Origin: an uncultured Streptomyces sp.
GTDB lineage: Bacteria; Actinomycetota; Actinomycetes; Streptomycetales; Streptomycetaceae
Length of the DNA stretch: 64,000 bases
NCBI RefSeq assembly: GCF_947488945.1
Contig: NZ_CANLBS010000018.1
Coordinates: forward strand, 123,655-187,654
Direction: 5' to 3'
In this document: one piece after another, positions 52,354 to 60,384 of the stretch
Position numbering within the stretch: the stretch's first letter is position 1
How the letters are laid out: the number at the start of each line of letters is the position of its first letter
Position numbers and translations under genes: made by a program
The notes under the pieces: model-generated
Seen by the model: the letters and a program-made list of their open reading frames with translations, nothing else
What the model was told of the DNA's origin: nothing
Databases searched by the model: none

Positions 52354-53112
52354 TCAGCTGAGCCGGGTTGTGGCGTACGCCTCGATGGCGTCGCGCTGGT
52401 ACGCGGCCAGGCCGGGAGCGATCGCCTCATACGCGGCGCGCCAGGCGCTGTTGTCCACGCAGGAGCGTCCGACGGCGCGGTACTCCTCGGCGGAGACGGG
52501 CCGCAGTTCGGTCATGGCCTGGTACTGGGCGTCGATCTGGGCCTGTACGGGCGCGGCGTCGGCCGGGTGGCCGGCGGCCATCAGGTCGGCCAGCAGGATC
52601 ATCTGCGTCGTGCGCTCGCGCTGTCCGGCCTCGATGTCCTGCGGGGTCATCGCGGCGACCGTGCGGGCGACTTCCTCGGCGTGCTCGGGGAAGTCGTGCA
52701 GGCTCTCCTGGTACTGGGAGGGCTGGATGCCCTCGAACAGGTTCTCCGGTCGGTTGATGGTCATAGGGTTGCCGTCCTTCCTGAAGCGTTCCAGTTCGGC
52801 GATCGTGCGGGAGACGGTGCCTGCCAGGGCGTCGAGCCGGTCCCGCTCGGCGAGCAGCCGCCAGTGGTGGCCGCGCAGGGCGTCCACCTCGTCGACCTGC
52901 TCGGCGAGGATCCGGCCGACCTCGGGAATCCCTACGCCCAGTGCCCGCAGTACGAGAATCTGCTGCAGCCGCAGCAGCTGGCGCTCCTCGTAGTAGCGGT
53001 GGCCGTTGGCCCCGATCCGGGCGGGCGGCAGCAGGCCGACCTCGTCGTAGTGCCGCAAGGTCCGGGCGGTCACGCCCGACATCCGAGCGACCTCCGCGAT
53101 GGGCCAGTCCAT
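52354..53112 (-). CDS. TipA-like MerR-family regulator with TipAS domain
   Basis: 252 residues. MerR HTH at 1-75 (MDWPIAEVARMSGVTARTLRHYDEVGLLPP), a coiled dimerisation helix to about 115, then a TipAS drug-binding domain (LFEGIQPSQYQESL, VDNSAWRAAYEAIAPGLAAYQRDAIEAYA). TipAL of S. lividans binds thiopeptides and activates its own promoter; a shorter TipAS is made from an internal start. Here the internal ATG at 52764 follows AGGAAGGA, so a 136-residue ligand domain could also be made. Its promoter has the MerR-type 19-bp spacer. Confidence 0.85.
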   Translation of the reverse strand: MDWPIAEVARMSGVTARTLRHYDEVGLLPPARIGANGHRYYEERQLLRLQQILVLRALGVGIPEVGRILAEQVDEVDALRGHHWRLLAERDRLDALAGTVSRTIAELERFRKDGNPMTINRPENLFEGIQPSQYQESLHDFPEHAEEVARTVAAMTPQDIEAGQRERTTQMILLADLMAAGHPADAAPVQAQIDAQYQAMTELRPVSAEEYRAVGRSCVDNSAWRAAYEAIAPGLAAYQRDAIEAYATTRLS

Positions 53113-53167
53113 CGCTGTCTCCCCTCACGATCGCGTCACCGGGCCGGTTTCTCCGGCCCTGGTAAGG

Positions 53168-53198
53168 ACGGTAGAAGCTGCCGCAGCGGCAACCGCAA
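53168..53198 (-). promoter_or_regulatory. MerR-type promoter with 19-bp spacer and dyad
   Basis: On the minus strand: TTGCGG (-35, 53193-53198), 19 bp, TACCGT (-10, 53168-53173). The spacer contains the perfect dyad TGCCGC-T-GCGGCA (53179-53191), the classical site MerR proteins twist to activate. It is 55 bp upstream of the regulator's own ATG. Confidence 0.7.
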
Positions 53199-53416
53199 GC
53201 CCGCACCCTCATGATCCTGGATGGCGGCCCGCGACTTTCCCCGACGGCCCGCCCAGCACGCCGGCGACGTTCAGAACAGGGCCAGGTCAAGCGGGTGGCC
53301 GGGGAGAGGAAAGGGTCGCCGCAAGTGCCGGAGACGGCACCGGGGGGTGCCGGGTCCCCAGAGCCCCCGAAGGCGCGGCGCGGCGTCGGGGGCCGCCGTC
53401 CGGCGGCCGGGAGCCC

Positions 53417-53830
53417 TCAGCGCGGCAGGTCCAGCTCCGCCACGACCGTCTTGCCGACCGGCATCCGGTCGAGGACGTCCCATCGGTCGACGAGCGCCTC
53501 GACCACGAGCATGCCCCGGCCGTTCTCCGCCAGAGGCGGCGTCGGCGGACGCGGCGCGCCGGGGAGGGGCGGACGCGGTTCCCGCCGGGCGTCGGACACC
53601 GAGATCCGCAGGGTCCGGTTTCTGATCTCGGCGGTGACTTCGAAGTCCCGGCCACGGACGCGACCGTGCGTGACCGCGTCGGCGGCGAGTTCCGCGACGA
53701 TCTGGGCGGCGGTGTCGGACGCCTCGCTGCCGTGCGGCACACCCCAGGCGTCGAGTTGGTGGAGCACGAGCCGCCGCGCGAGGCGCGCGCCGCGCGGGGT
53801 GGAACTGAAGCGCTGCACGAACCCGTTCAC
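53417..53830 (-). CDS. RsbW-like ATP-binding protein
   Basis: 137 residues, HATPase_c_2: FSSTPRGARLARRLVLHQLDAWG, N-box AELAADAVTHG, G1 SDARREP, and G2 NGRGMLVVEALVDRW. It resembles the ATPase at 3004-3486 (the opening FS(S/A)T-RGARLAR block is shared). No sigma or STAS partner adjacent. Confidence 0.8.
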   Translation of the reverse strand: MNGFVQRFSSTPRGARLARRLVLHQLDAWGVPHGSEASDTAAQIVAELAADAVTHGRVRGRDFEVTAEIRNRTLRISVSDARREPRPPLPGAPRPPTPPLAENGRGMLVVEALVDRWDVLDRMPVGKTVVAELDLPR

Positions 53831-54073
53831 CGGGGGAAGCGCTCGACCGGCGAGAGAGGGGGGACGGTGGTGTCATGCGTCCACGATCACGGCGTCCGAC
53901 GCCCTTGACCAGCGGCGACGCCCGTACGCCGGACCAGCGTACGCACCCCCGCATCGGCCGGTACGCGGTGCCGGGCGTGGCCTCGGCGCGGTGCCGGTCG
54001 TGACCTGGGCGCGGCGCCGACGCCGGTCGGATCGCGTGGGGTGGGCGGACGATCTCGCGCCTGTCAGAGGTCC

Positions 54074-54567
54074 GTGAGGCGGCTGCGAGAGAATCTCGGC
54101 GGCGGCCTCTCGCTGGACAAGCACGTCGGCAAGACCGACGAGCAGCTCGCCCAACGTCTGCGTGACCAGGCCACGGACGACGCGAACTGGCCTGAGCAGC
54201 GCAGGCCCACGATCGGCGGCGCGTCGTCCTTCGCGACCATGGCCGACGACCGGCGCGCAGCGGCTGACGGATCACAACCTGCGGGCGAAACAGCCCGAGA
54301 TCGACGCGTGGGTGGCGAGCAACCCTCCGGGGAAAGACCCAGGCGTTCACGAGTCCGGCCCCCGACGGCGGGGCCAGCGGCTGGTACATGAGCAAGCGCC
54401 CCACGCCGGACCCCGACGGTTCGGGCAACACCATCCCGGGGACCGGTTATAAGGACCACGGGCTCAGCGCGCGAGCGGTCGACGTCAAGAACGTGAACAC
54501 GGTCCTGAAGTACGATTCCAGGCTTGACCCGCCCTACATCATCCTCACGTCCATGCCCGCCCCGTGA
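54074..54567 (+). pseudogene. RNase A-like (CdiA-CT) toxin domain, two frameshifts
   Basis: Conserved pieces of the bacterial RNase A-like toxin domain appear in three frames: LSLDKHVGKTDEQLAQRLRD to ASSFATMAD (first frame), QRLTDHNLRAKQPEIDAWVASN (second frame, shift near 54250), and then NTVLKYDSRLDPPYIILTSMPAP to the stop at 54567 (third frame, shift near 54335). The His/Lys of HVGKT belongs to the catalytic core. No start or N-terminal carrier is present; only the toxin tail remains. An intact immunity-type gene follows 19 bp later. Confidence 0.72.
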
Positions 54568-54586
54568 CCGGCGGGTTGGAGGTCGA

Positions 54587-55162
54587 ATGAAGCCCGTCGA
54601 CATCGACAAGCACGCTTGGGACGCAGCCCTGGAGCGACTCCTCGACGACGTGTACACCTTCGCCCTGACCGGGCCCCGGCAGCACGAGGACTGGGCCAGG
54701 GACGCCCTGGCCGTCATGAACCGTTCGGTTGCCGACCCCCGGGGTTGGCGGATGCTGGAGTGGCAGATCGACGAGGAGGGGCGTGAGAACGTCCGTCCGT
54801 CCTTCCCGTTCCTGCCGCCCACCGCCGAGCAAGTGCGTGAGTGGACTCACCCGGTCACGGAGTCCGCTGCCGCTGAGCTGCTCGCTTCGCTGACCCAGGA
54901 ATGGTTTTTCGTGGGCCGTCCCCTCCGATCGCGCGCCGACAAAGACCAAGTGTTGGCCGATGCACGGACGGTGCTCGCCAGGTTCGGCCCGGACGCGGTC
55001 TTCCGCACGTCCTCCGATCTGGCCCGGTTCTCCTCGTCGCCGGATTTCCTCGGCGAAGACCTGACCGGCGGCAGGGCGTTCACCGACTACATGATGGATC
55101 TCGGACTGATCGCCGTAAGCCCCGAGGAGGTCGGAGTCTTCTGGACGTTTAACGCGAGCTGA
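54587..55162 (+). CDS. Probable immunity protein for the RNase A-like toxin
   Basis: 191 residues. Mostly helical and acidic (MKPVDIDKHAWDAALERLL, ADPRGWRMLEWQIDEEG, GEDLTGGRAFTDYMMDLG). GGAGG precedes the ATG. I do not recognise the family firmly; the call rests on its position directly after a CDI-type toxin tail and on its soluble acidic character. Intact although the toxin is broken. Confidence 0.5.
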   Translation: MKPVDIDKHAWDAALERLLDDVYTFALTGPRQHEDWARDALAVMNRSVADPRGWRMLEWQIDEEGRENVRPSFPFLPPTAEQVREWTHPVTESAAAELLASLTQEWFFVGRPLRSRADKDQVLADARTVLARFGPDAVFRTSSDLARFSSSPDFLGEDLTGGRAFTDYMMDLGLIAVSPEEVGVFWTFNAS

Positions 55163-55248
55163 AGCCACGCGCGCGGAACCGGGAACCGGCCAATCCCGGC
55201 GAGGGGCAGCGCCGTCCAGATGCTTTGAGAGGACGTTCCGCGTGTTGA

Positions 55249-55542
55249 CCCCTTCCGGCCACTTACGCCGACCGGGAGACCGCCCAGTGGGCCACCCAGC
55301 AGGTGCTGACCGCGAACGAACAGGCCGTCCACCGGTGGCTCGCCCAAAACACCCGGGCCCGCCTCACCGTCGAGGCCGCCTGGCCTTCCCGTGAGCAACC
55401 CGTGGGCCGGGTCCAGGTGGCGGGCGACCTGTTGGCCGGGCGTGGGCCCGTCGACGTCCGCGCGGCGCGCGTGGTGCTGCGCCGCGAACCGTCGAGCCCG
55501 CTCGGCTTCGTCGTCCACACGACCGTCCCGTTCCACCTGTAG
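55249..55542 (+). pseudogene. 5'-truncated RNase A-like toxin tail, second copy
   Basis: 97 open codons after an in-frame TGA at 55246. TYADRETAQWATQQVLTANEQAVHRWLAQ, RARLTVEAAW, and VRAARVVLRREPSSPLGFVVHTTVPFHL match the C-terminal two thirds of the RNase A-like domain. The N-terminal HVGKT part with the catalytic His is gone, so it should be inactive. Confidence 0.6.
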
Positions 55543-55555
55543 GGGTCGTCCGCAC

Positions 55556-56254
55556 ATGTTCATGAAGCCTCTCGAACACGACCGCCGGTACGGGGAGCTG
55601 GACCAGGTGATGCGCGCGTACCTGGGGCAGCCGGCCGACGACACCCCGGAACTGCGGAGCCGCGCGCTGGAGGCGTACCTCCGCCACACCTGGCACACCC
55701 GTCCCTCGGCCGTCGCGGAGGCGGAGCGCCAGCTGCGCGAGTACAGCCGCAACCCTCCGGGCCGCATCCGGCAGAAGCTGGGCGAGTTCTACGCGATCCC
55801 GGACACCGGAAAGCCCCAGTCGGAGATCGGCGACTGGCTGTTGGTGCTCTGGCCGACCACCCACCGAGGGGCGAGTACCCAGGGGCCAAGGGGCCGTTCG
55901 GCGGGTCAAGGGGTGCGCATCAGGTTGCGCAGGTCGGCGACGCGGGCCGCGACATCGCGTTCGCCCGGTTCCGGGGCCGTGGCGTCGTCGGCAGGTTCGG
56001 GCGCCTGCCGCACGGTACGGCAAGGGGCGCAGAGGCCGTCCGGGAGCGCCGCGGCCGGGCCGGGTCGGCCGCACTCGGTGCACTCGACCAGGAGACGCCG
56101 CACCGGCGCTCCGGGCAGGTCCGTAGGGGTGGTGGCTGGCGGAGAGGCGGGCAGTCGGGGCGGCATCTTGTCGTTCAGGCGGCGGCGCACCAGGCCGACC
56201 GGCGATCCGACCTGCTCGGGAAGCCCCGCGGTGAGCGCCGATGCCAGGTACTGA
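55556..56254 (+). CDS. CdiI-type immunity protein with lost 3' end
   Basis: ATG 55556 (or 55562), 232 codons to the stop. Residues 1 to about 103 (YGELDQVMRAYLGQPADDTPELRSRALEAYLRHT, AVAEAERQLREYS, GDWLLVLW) resemble small CdiI-type immunity proteins. After that the frame is the antisense of the HTH gene at 55906-57063, so the original stop seems deleted. It starts 13 bp after the second toxin tail, completing a toxin-immunity pair. Confidence 0.55.
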   Translation: MFMKPLEHDRRYGELDQVMRAYLGQPADDTPELRSRALEAYLRHTWHTRPSAVAEAERQLREYSRNPPGRIRQKLGEFYAIPDTGKPQSEIGDWLLVLWPTTHRGASTQGPRGRSAGQGVRIRLRRSATRAATSRSPGSGAVASSAGSGACRTVRQGAQRPSGSAAAGPGRPHSVHSTRRRRTGAPGRSVGVVAGGEAGSRGGILSFRRRRTRPTGDPTCSGSPAVSADARY

Positions 56255-57063
56255 GCACTGGCCCCGCGCGTGAACCAGGCGGCGGCGAGCGGTTCCAGGA
56301 CCGCGCAGTCGGCAGCGGAGAGCGCCAGGCGGGAGTCACGGCGGCCGAGTTCGGCGAGGGCGAGATAGGCGGGGGAAGGCGCCTCGGCGAGGTACGGGGC
56401 GTCAGCGCCCGGCACACGGTCCGGTGCCAGGGACGAGGACGGGAACGCGGACGGCTGCGACGGGTTCGCGGACGCGGCCAGGTCCGGGACCGGTACCGGG
56501 GACGGCGGCCATGGGTTCGCGGACGACGCGGCAAGGTCCGGAATCGGCGGCGGCTGCGGCGGGTTGGGGGCGGGGAACACCATGATGTCCGTGGGTGCGG
56601 CGCGCTGTTGGGGCACGGCCGGCCGGACGGATGGTGCGGGCGGCGTCTGGTCCGGGGCGGCTGCTCCGCCGGTGAGCCTGGCCGTCCACCACTCGTTGTC
56701 GTGGGCGGCGCGTGACCAGTAGGTGAGCGTCACCCACCGGCAGGGGCCGTGCCCTTCGACCCGGCAGCGCACGCGGCGCAGATGCCCGGCCACGGCGAGG
56801 GCGCGCAGTGCGGTGCCGATGGCCATCTGGCCGTACAGGGGCAGGTCTTTGGCCAGTGACTTGATGTCCATGGCGGCGCCTTCGGGCAGTCGGTCGACGT
56901 AGGCGGCCACATACCGTTCACGCTCCGGCAGAAGAGCGAAGTCGGCACGGTGGGAGGAGCCTTGGCCGGGGATCGACTGCTTGCCATAGCCCGGGTGCGC
57001 CTTGCGGTACGGGCGTGAAGCTGCGGGGGCGGGCAGCGCGGAGTTAAGGTGCTGGTTAGCCAC
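55906..57063 (-). CDS. HTH protein (Streptomyces MarR-like annotation group), unknown role
   Basis: 385 residues from GTG 57063 (ATG 57198 is an alternative). A winged-helix-like region reads LPERERYVAAYVDRLPEGAAMDIKSLAKDLPLYGQMAIGTALRALAVAGHLRRV (about 55-110), then WVTLTYWSRAAHDNEWW. A 90-residue Pro/Ala linker follows. The C-terminus has a CxxC-x13-CxxC zinc knuckle (CTECGRPGPAAALPDGLCAPC). Typical of proteins near Streptomyces mobile elements; DNA-binding is likely. Confidence 0.65.
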   Translation of the reverse strand: MANQHLNSALPAPAASRPYRKAHPGYGKQSIPGQGSSHRADFALLPERERYVAAYVDRLPEGAAMDIKSLAKDLPLYGQMAIGTALRALAVAGHLRRVRCRVEGHGPCRWVTLTYWSRAAHDNEWWTARLTGGAAAPDQTPPAPSVRPAVPQQRAAPTDIMVFPAPNPPQPPPIPDLAASSANPWPPSPVPVPDLAASANPSQPSAFPSSSLAPDRVPGADAPYLAEAPSPAYLALAELGRRDSRLALSAADCAVLEPLAAAWFTRGASAQYLASALTAGLPEQVGSPVGLVRRRLNDKMPPRLPASPPATTPTDLPGAPVRRLLVECTECGRPGPAAALPDGLCAPCRTVRQAPEPADDATAPEPGERDVAARVADLRNLMRTP

Positions 57064-57494
57064 GAGATCGTCTTTCTTCAGGGTGCGATCTTGGGTCAGA
57101 CCCCGGCCTGGTGCTTTGAACACCGCGTCGGGGTCGTCTCGTTGTGGGCACCGTAAGCATCCGCGACTCTCCGCTGCAACTTGATCACAGTTAGTCATAT
57201 TTGCTGGCGGTGACGGGGTGGGGAGGGAGGGGAGGTTTTCCCAAAATCCCTTATCTACCTCCCGGATGAACCACACGGCTCGAACCCCGGAGCTCGGATA
57301 CCGGCCCTCGGAACCCGAAGCTCAAGCGTCGGTCCGGGACCCCTGACCGGACCCCGAAAGAGTGAGTAGGCCACTACGGCACTCGGACTCCGGGATTCGA
57401 GACCCGAGCGTCGGAACGGTGACCGCACCCATACTGCGGCGTCACGGCGGACTCGACCACGCTCGACCGTCCACATCCGTTCCGTAGGCGCGAC
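57064..57494. other. Intergenic region upstream of the HTH gene
   Basis: 431 bp, less GC-rich than its neighbours at 57060-57250, containing TGACTAACTGTGATCA-type sequence that may be the promoter of the HTH gene. From 57277 to 57460 imperfect CGGA/CCGAG repeats occur. No gene called. Confidence 0.4.
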
Positions 57495-58430
57495 TTACCG
57501 ACGTTTCAGGACGCGCCAATCACGGCCCGGCTTCGGGATCTTCACCTCGTCCGCAACCGGGAGGCCCTGGCTCGGGTCGTGACCTTGGCCCTGTTCCTGG
57601 TCCTGGTTCCGGTTCTGGTCCTGGATGACCTCCCCCGTGAAGACCTGCCCCGTGAAGACCTGCCTCGTGAAGACCTGACCCCCGACCGGCTGCGCGAGTT
57701 CCAGGCCGGCCAGGTGTGTCCTGAGCCTCTTGGACATGGGGCGGAAGGTCGCGTAAGTGAGCCCGCCGGACACCGCGGCCCCGACGAGGGGAATCGCCTT
57801 CGAGACCGACTTGGCGAAGGTCTGCTTCGTCATCTCGACCCCGAGGTACTGGGCGACCTTCTTCACGACGGGGTAGACGACCCCCTTGGTCAGCGCCTGC
57901 TGGGGCAGCTTCTTGGCGACCTGCTCGGAGATCATCCCCGCCACCTTCCCCACGGCGGCGTTCGCGGACTGAGTCCCGAACATCACCCCGAAGAACAGCG
58001 TGAGCACTCCCTTGGTGGCGTCATCGAGGTCGTCATGGTCGGCGGAGAACAGATCGGGCCAGCTGTAGAGGTAGGCGAGCTTCTGCGCGATACGCAGCAT
58101 GTGGGCGACGTACTGGGCCAGATCGGCCGGCACCGTGGCGGGCAGAGCGAGAACGCCGGGAATTCCAGCAGCCGCCGAGAGCGCGCTCACCTTGGCGGTT
58201 TCATAGCGGATGGAGGCGTCGGCCACCTTGCGCAGAACGTCCAGAGGGATACCCGCCGCTGCGGGGCTCTCCTCCAACGCCCGACGCAGTTGATCCTCCG
58301 AGCAATGACGAGCCAGCGCCGTCCGGAGATACGCCTCCCGGTCGATCTGCACACCTGGAAGTTTCGCCGCGCCGACCAGAACAGCGGAGAAACGCGACTC
58401 CGGGTTCTCACTCATGTGTCCCGTGACCAT
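57495..58430 (-). CDS. EcsC-family protein
   Basis: 311 residues. VPADLAQYVAHMLRIAQKLAYLYSWPDL, GVLTLFFGVMFG and KAIPLVGAAVSGGLTYATFRPMSKRL are the EcsC-type core (membrane-associated, function poorly known). The tail is low-complexity: a 15-bp tandem repeat encodes QVFTGQVFTG, then Gln/Asn/Asp-rich sequence. TACGTT (58437-58442, minus strand) ends 6 nt before the ATG at 58430, supporting a leaderless start. Confidence 0.75.
   Translation of the reverse strand: MVTGHMSENPESRFSAVLVGAAKLPGVQIDREAYLRTALARHCSEDQLRRALEESPAAAGIPLDVLRKVADASIRYETAKVSALSAAAGIPGVLALPATVPADLAQYVAHMLRIAQKLAYLYSWPDLFSADHDDLDDATKGVLTLFFGVMFGTQSANAAVGKVAGMISEQVAKKLPQQALTKGVVYPVVKKVAQYLGVEMTKQTFAKSVSKAIPLVGAAVSGGLTYATFRPMSKRLRTHLAGLELAQPVGGQVFTRQVFTGQVFTGEVIQDQNRNQDQEQGQGHDPSQGLPVADEVKIPKPGRDWRVLKRR
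57634..57678. repeat. 15-bp tandem repeat x3 inside the EcsC gene
   Basis: GTGAAGACCTG recurs at 57637, 57652 and 57667 with 15-bp period, in frame (FTxQV). Confidence 0.8.
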
Positions 58431-58586
58431 GCCAGGAACGTACAACAGACAGGCGATCCGTATCCCGCTCATCGGCTATTGCGATCGCGGACGGAGAGAG
58501 TGAGAACTGAAGAGGCGGACGGACCGGGGTAACGCGTCGCCCCCGTGTTCCCATAAACGCGAACTTCGGCTCGCACCAGGCTCACC

Positions 58587-58613
58587 GTGCGTACGCTGCG
58601 TCAGCGTACGCAC
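58587..58613. promoter_or_regulatory. Perfect 27-bp dyad built from two GCGTACGC octamers
   Basis: GTGCGTACGCTG-CGT-CAGCGTACGCAC: 12-bp perfect arms, 3-nt centre. Each arm holds the self-complementary GCGTACGC (58589-58596, 58604-58611; 15 bp apart). It lies between the divergent EcsC gene and the gene at 58685, just before AAGGAG. Operator or structured leader. Confidence 0.6.
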
Positions 58614-58684
58614 ACAAGGAGTGGACTGTACGAAGCGTCCGGCCTGACGATGTAGCCGGTCAGAAGCGGTACGACGGGGGGCTG

Positions 58685-59736
58685 TTGCCGGAACACACGA
58701 AGCGGGCGCTGGGTCGCGGGCGCGGCAGCACGTCGGTTCCGGACGACGAGGCATTCGGTCTGGTCGTGGCGCTCGCCCGGCTGGCGCGGAGGGGCGCTCG
58801 GCCCTCTCATCTGGCGCTGGCGCTCCTCGGCGAAGGGCACCCGGTGCCGGAGGAGACCGTGCGGGATGCCTTCGGCAAGGCGGTCCGGGGCCTGAGCGCC
58901 AGGCTCGGCGAGGAAGGTCCGGAAGAGGGGGAAAACGAGGAGGAGTGGGCGGAGCGCGTCGCCGACGAGGTGGTCGCCTCGGGGCAGCGGGTGCGGCTCG
59001 TTCCCGCGCGGGTGCGCCGGATCGATGAGGGCATCGCCCGGGACATGCGTGACCGGGGGGTGGTGTGGCCCCCTCCCGAGCTGGCCGGCCTGGACGCGAA
59101 CCCGGAACCTCCGAGCCTGTCCGGCGGGGAGGTCACCACTGCCGCGGTGACCACGGTGCTGCGTGGAGGTGCCGCCGTCACGCCGCAGGGGATCGGTGAC
59201 GTGCTGCGGGCCGTACAGCGGACGGGGTGGGGCAACCCGGGGGCGTCACTGGTCGAGTACACGGTCGATGACGTCCCTGATGCCGCCCAGGAGGTGTTCC
59301 TCCCGGACGGCGGGATGAGCACCGTTCCCGACGGTGACGTCCGCGGCGCCCTGCTGAGTCTGGCGGAGGCGGCCACCCTGGAGGACCTGCGGGATGCCTG
59401 GGAGGTGGGCGGGGCGACCCGCGGGTGGGCGCTGGACCTGTGCGCACGGGTCGAGACGGAGCTCGAGGCCGGCGAGTTGGGCGACGCGACCCTCACCTGG
59501 CTAATGGGCAGTGCCTTCATGTCGGGGCTGGTACTGATGGCCCAGGTGGGAGACCGCCACTGGTCCCCACAGACCGGGCGTCGTACTCCCTGATCCTGTT
59601 GATGATGCGGCGGTCGTTGCGCGACCTCGACGGCAAAGTGCCGGACTGCCAATGGGAGCTGCTCGGATTCCCCGCCGTGCTGCCGGCCCCGCTGATCCCG
59701 TTCCTCCAGCCGCGGCACGCCTCCGAGATCCAGTAG
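58685..59736 (+). pseudogene. Unknown protein, probably frameshifted near 59570
   Basis: The first frame (TTG start at 58685, 302 residues) stops at 59593. Another frame continues with coding character (RASYSLILLMMRRSLRDLDGKVPDCQWELLGFPAVLPAPLIPFLQPRHASEIQ split at the join) to 59736, strong GC at third positions. A one-base change near 59565-59575 would join them. The frame is also open, without ATG or GTG, for more than 130 bp upstream of the TTG, behind an AAGGAG at 58615; the true start may have been lost. No family recognised. Confidence 0.5.
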
Positions 59737-59743
59737 GAGAATC

Positions 59744-59849
59744 ATGATCCAGAGCCCTCGTGAGACCGTGGCGGCGGCCATGGCCGATCTGGCGGTGCTG
59801 TGTGCTCTCCACGTGGCCGGTCGGCGGTTGCTGTTTCTGCAAAGTCAAA
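59744..59849 (+). pseudogene. 5' fragment of an unknown gene cut at the tRNA remnant
   Basis: ATG 59744 follows AGTAGGAGA, seven bases after the previous stop. About 35 residues (MIQSPRETVAAAMADLAVLC, ALHVAGRRLLFLQ) look genuine; then the frame enters the tRNA-derived sequence and changes character, ending at 60070. I read it as truncated by integration. Confidence 0.5.
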
Positions 59850-59850
59850 C

Positions 59851-59876
59851 TGGTGGGCGGGTGGGACTCGAACCTA
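59851..59876 (-). tRNA. tRNA 3' end fragment with CCA (candidate att site)
   Basis: The minus strand reads AGGTTCGAGTCCC then ACCCGCCCACCA: T-loop TTCGAGT and a CCA-ended acceptor strand. The sequence further right cannot form the rest of a cloverleaf (the T-stem itself is mismatched, TTAGG against CCCAC), so only the 3' end is present. Tyrosine-recombinase elements leave such a duplicated 3' end at one junction, with the intact tRNA at the other. Confidence 0.6.
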
Positions 59877-60102
59877 ATCGGGTGACGTGTCCCGCCTGCG
59901 ACTTCTTCGGAGAACCCGACGTCTCTATCCGTATCGATTCCGATGCGTCCGTCTCAGTCCGGGTTGATCGACTCCGGTTAGGCGGGGGCCGACTCCTGTC
60001 ACCGTCAGCCGAAGTCGACGAGAGCGATGGCGGCGATCTATTCCTTCTGCGAGGCCTGGTCGAGCAGTAGGCCGCTGACGCTGATCGCTGACTTCCTGGA
60101 AG

Positions 60103-60372
60103 TCAGGTTAGGGAGCCAGTGGTCATCAACTCGATCATCGCGTCATCTGCCCTGCGGAGCACAATCCGGCCGTCGCCGACGCTGTACGCGACGATGCGGG
60201 CTCCGGGGTTCAGGCCAGCCTCGACGAGGACTCCCATGGGGAGCTCGAGTCGGCCGTCTTCGCCGATCTCTAGTTCAGTCGGTTCGCGCAGCATGGCGGC
60301 AGTCTCCCACAGGGCTCGGAGCGCGGGTGTTGCCTGCTTCAGAGCCCCGCGGGTTCGAGCCGCATCAGACAT
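60103..60372 (-). CDS. AbrB/SpoVT-like small DNA-binding protein
   Basis: 89 residues. ELEIGEDGRLELPMGVLVEAGLNPGARIVAYSVGDGRIVLRRADDAM has the swapped-hairpin AbrB pattern, preceded by a helical N-terminus. It is divergent from Vsr, 12 bp between starts. It may be an antitoxin-like or transition-state regulator of the island; no toxin lies beside it. Confidence 0.6.
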   Translation of the reverse strand: MSDAARTRGALKQATPALRALWETAAMLREPTELEIGEDGRLELPMGVLVEAGLNPGARIVAYSVGDGRIVLRRADDAMIELMTTGSLT

Positions 60373-60384
60373 ACTTGGGAGCTG

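Noticed and set aside
52090..53214. 374-codon plus-strand frame starting in the IS5 remnant
   Set aside because: Only the first 80 codons resemble a transposase; the rest is the antisense of the TipA-like gene.
57400..57435. T-arm-like sequence CCGGGATTCGAGACCCG
   Set aside because: No matching acceptor, D or anticodon stems nearby, and the stem does not pair in the tRNA register; not called a tRNA.
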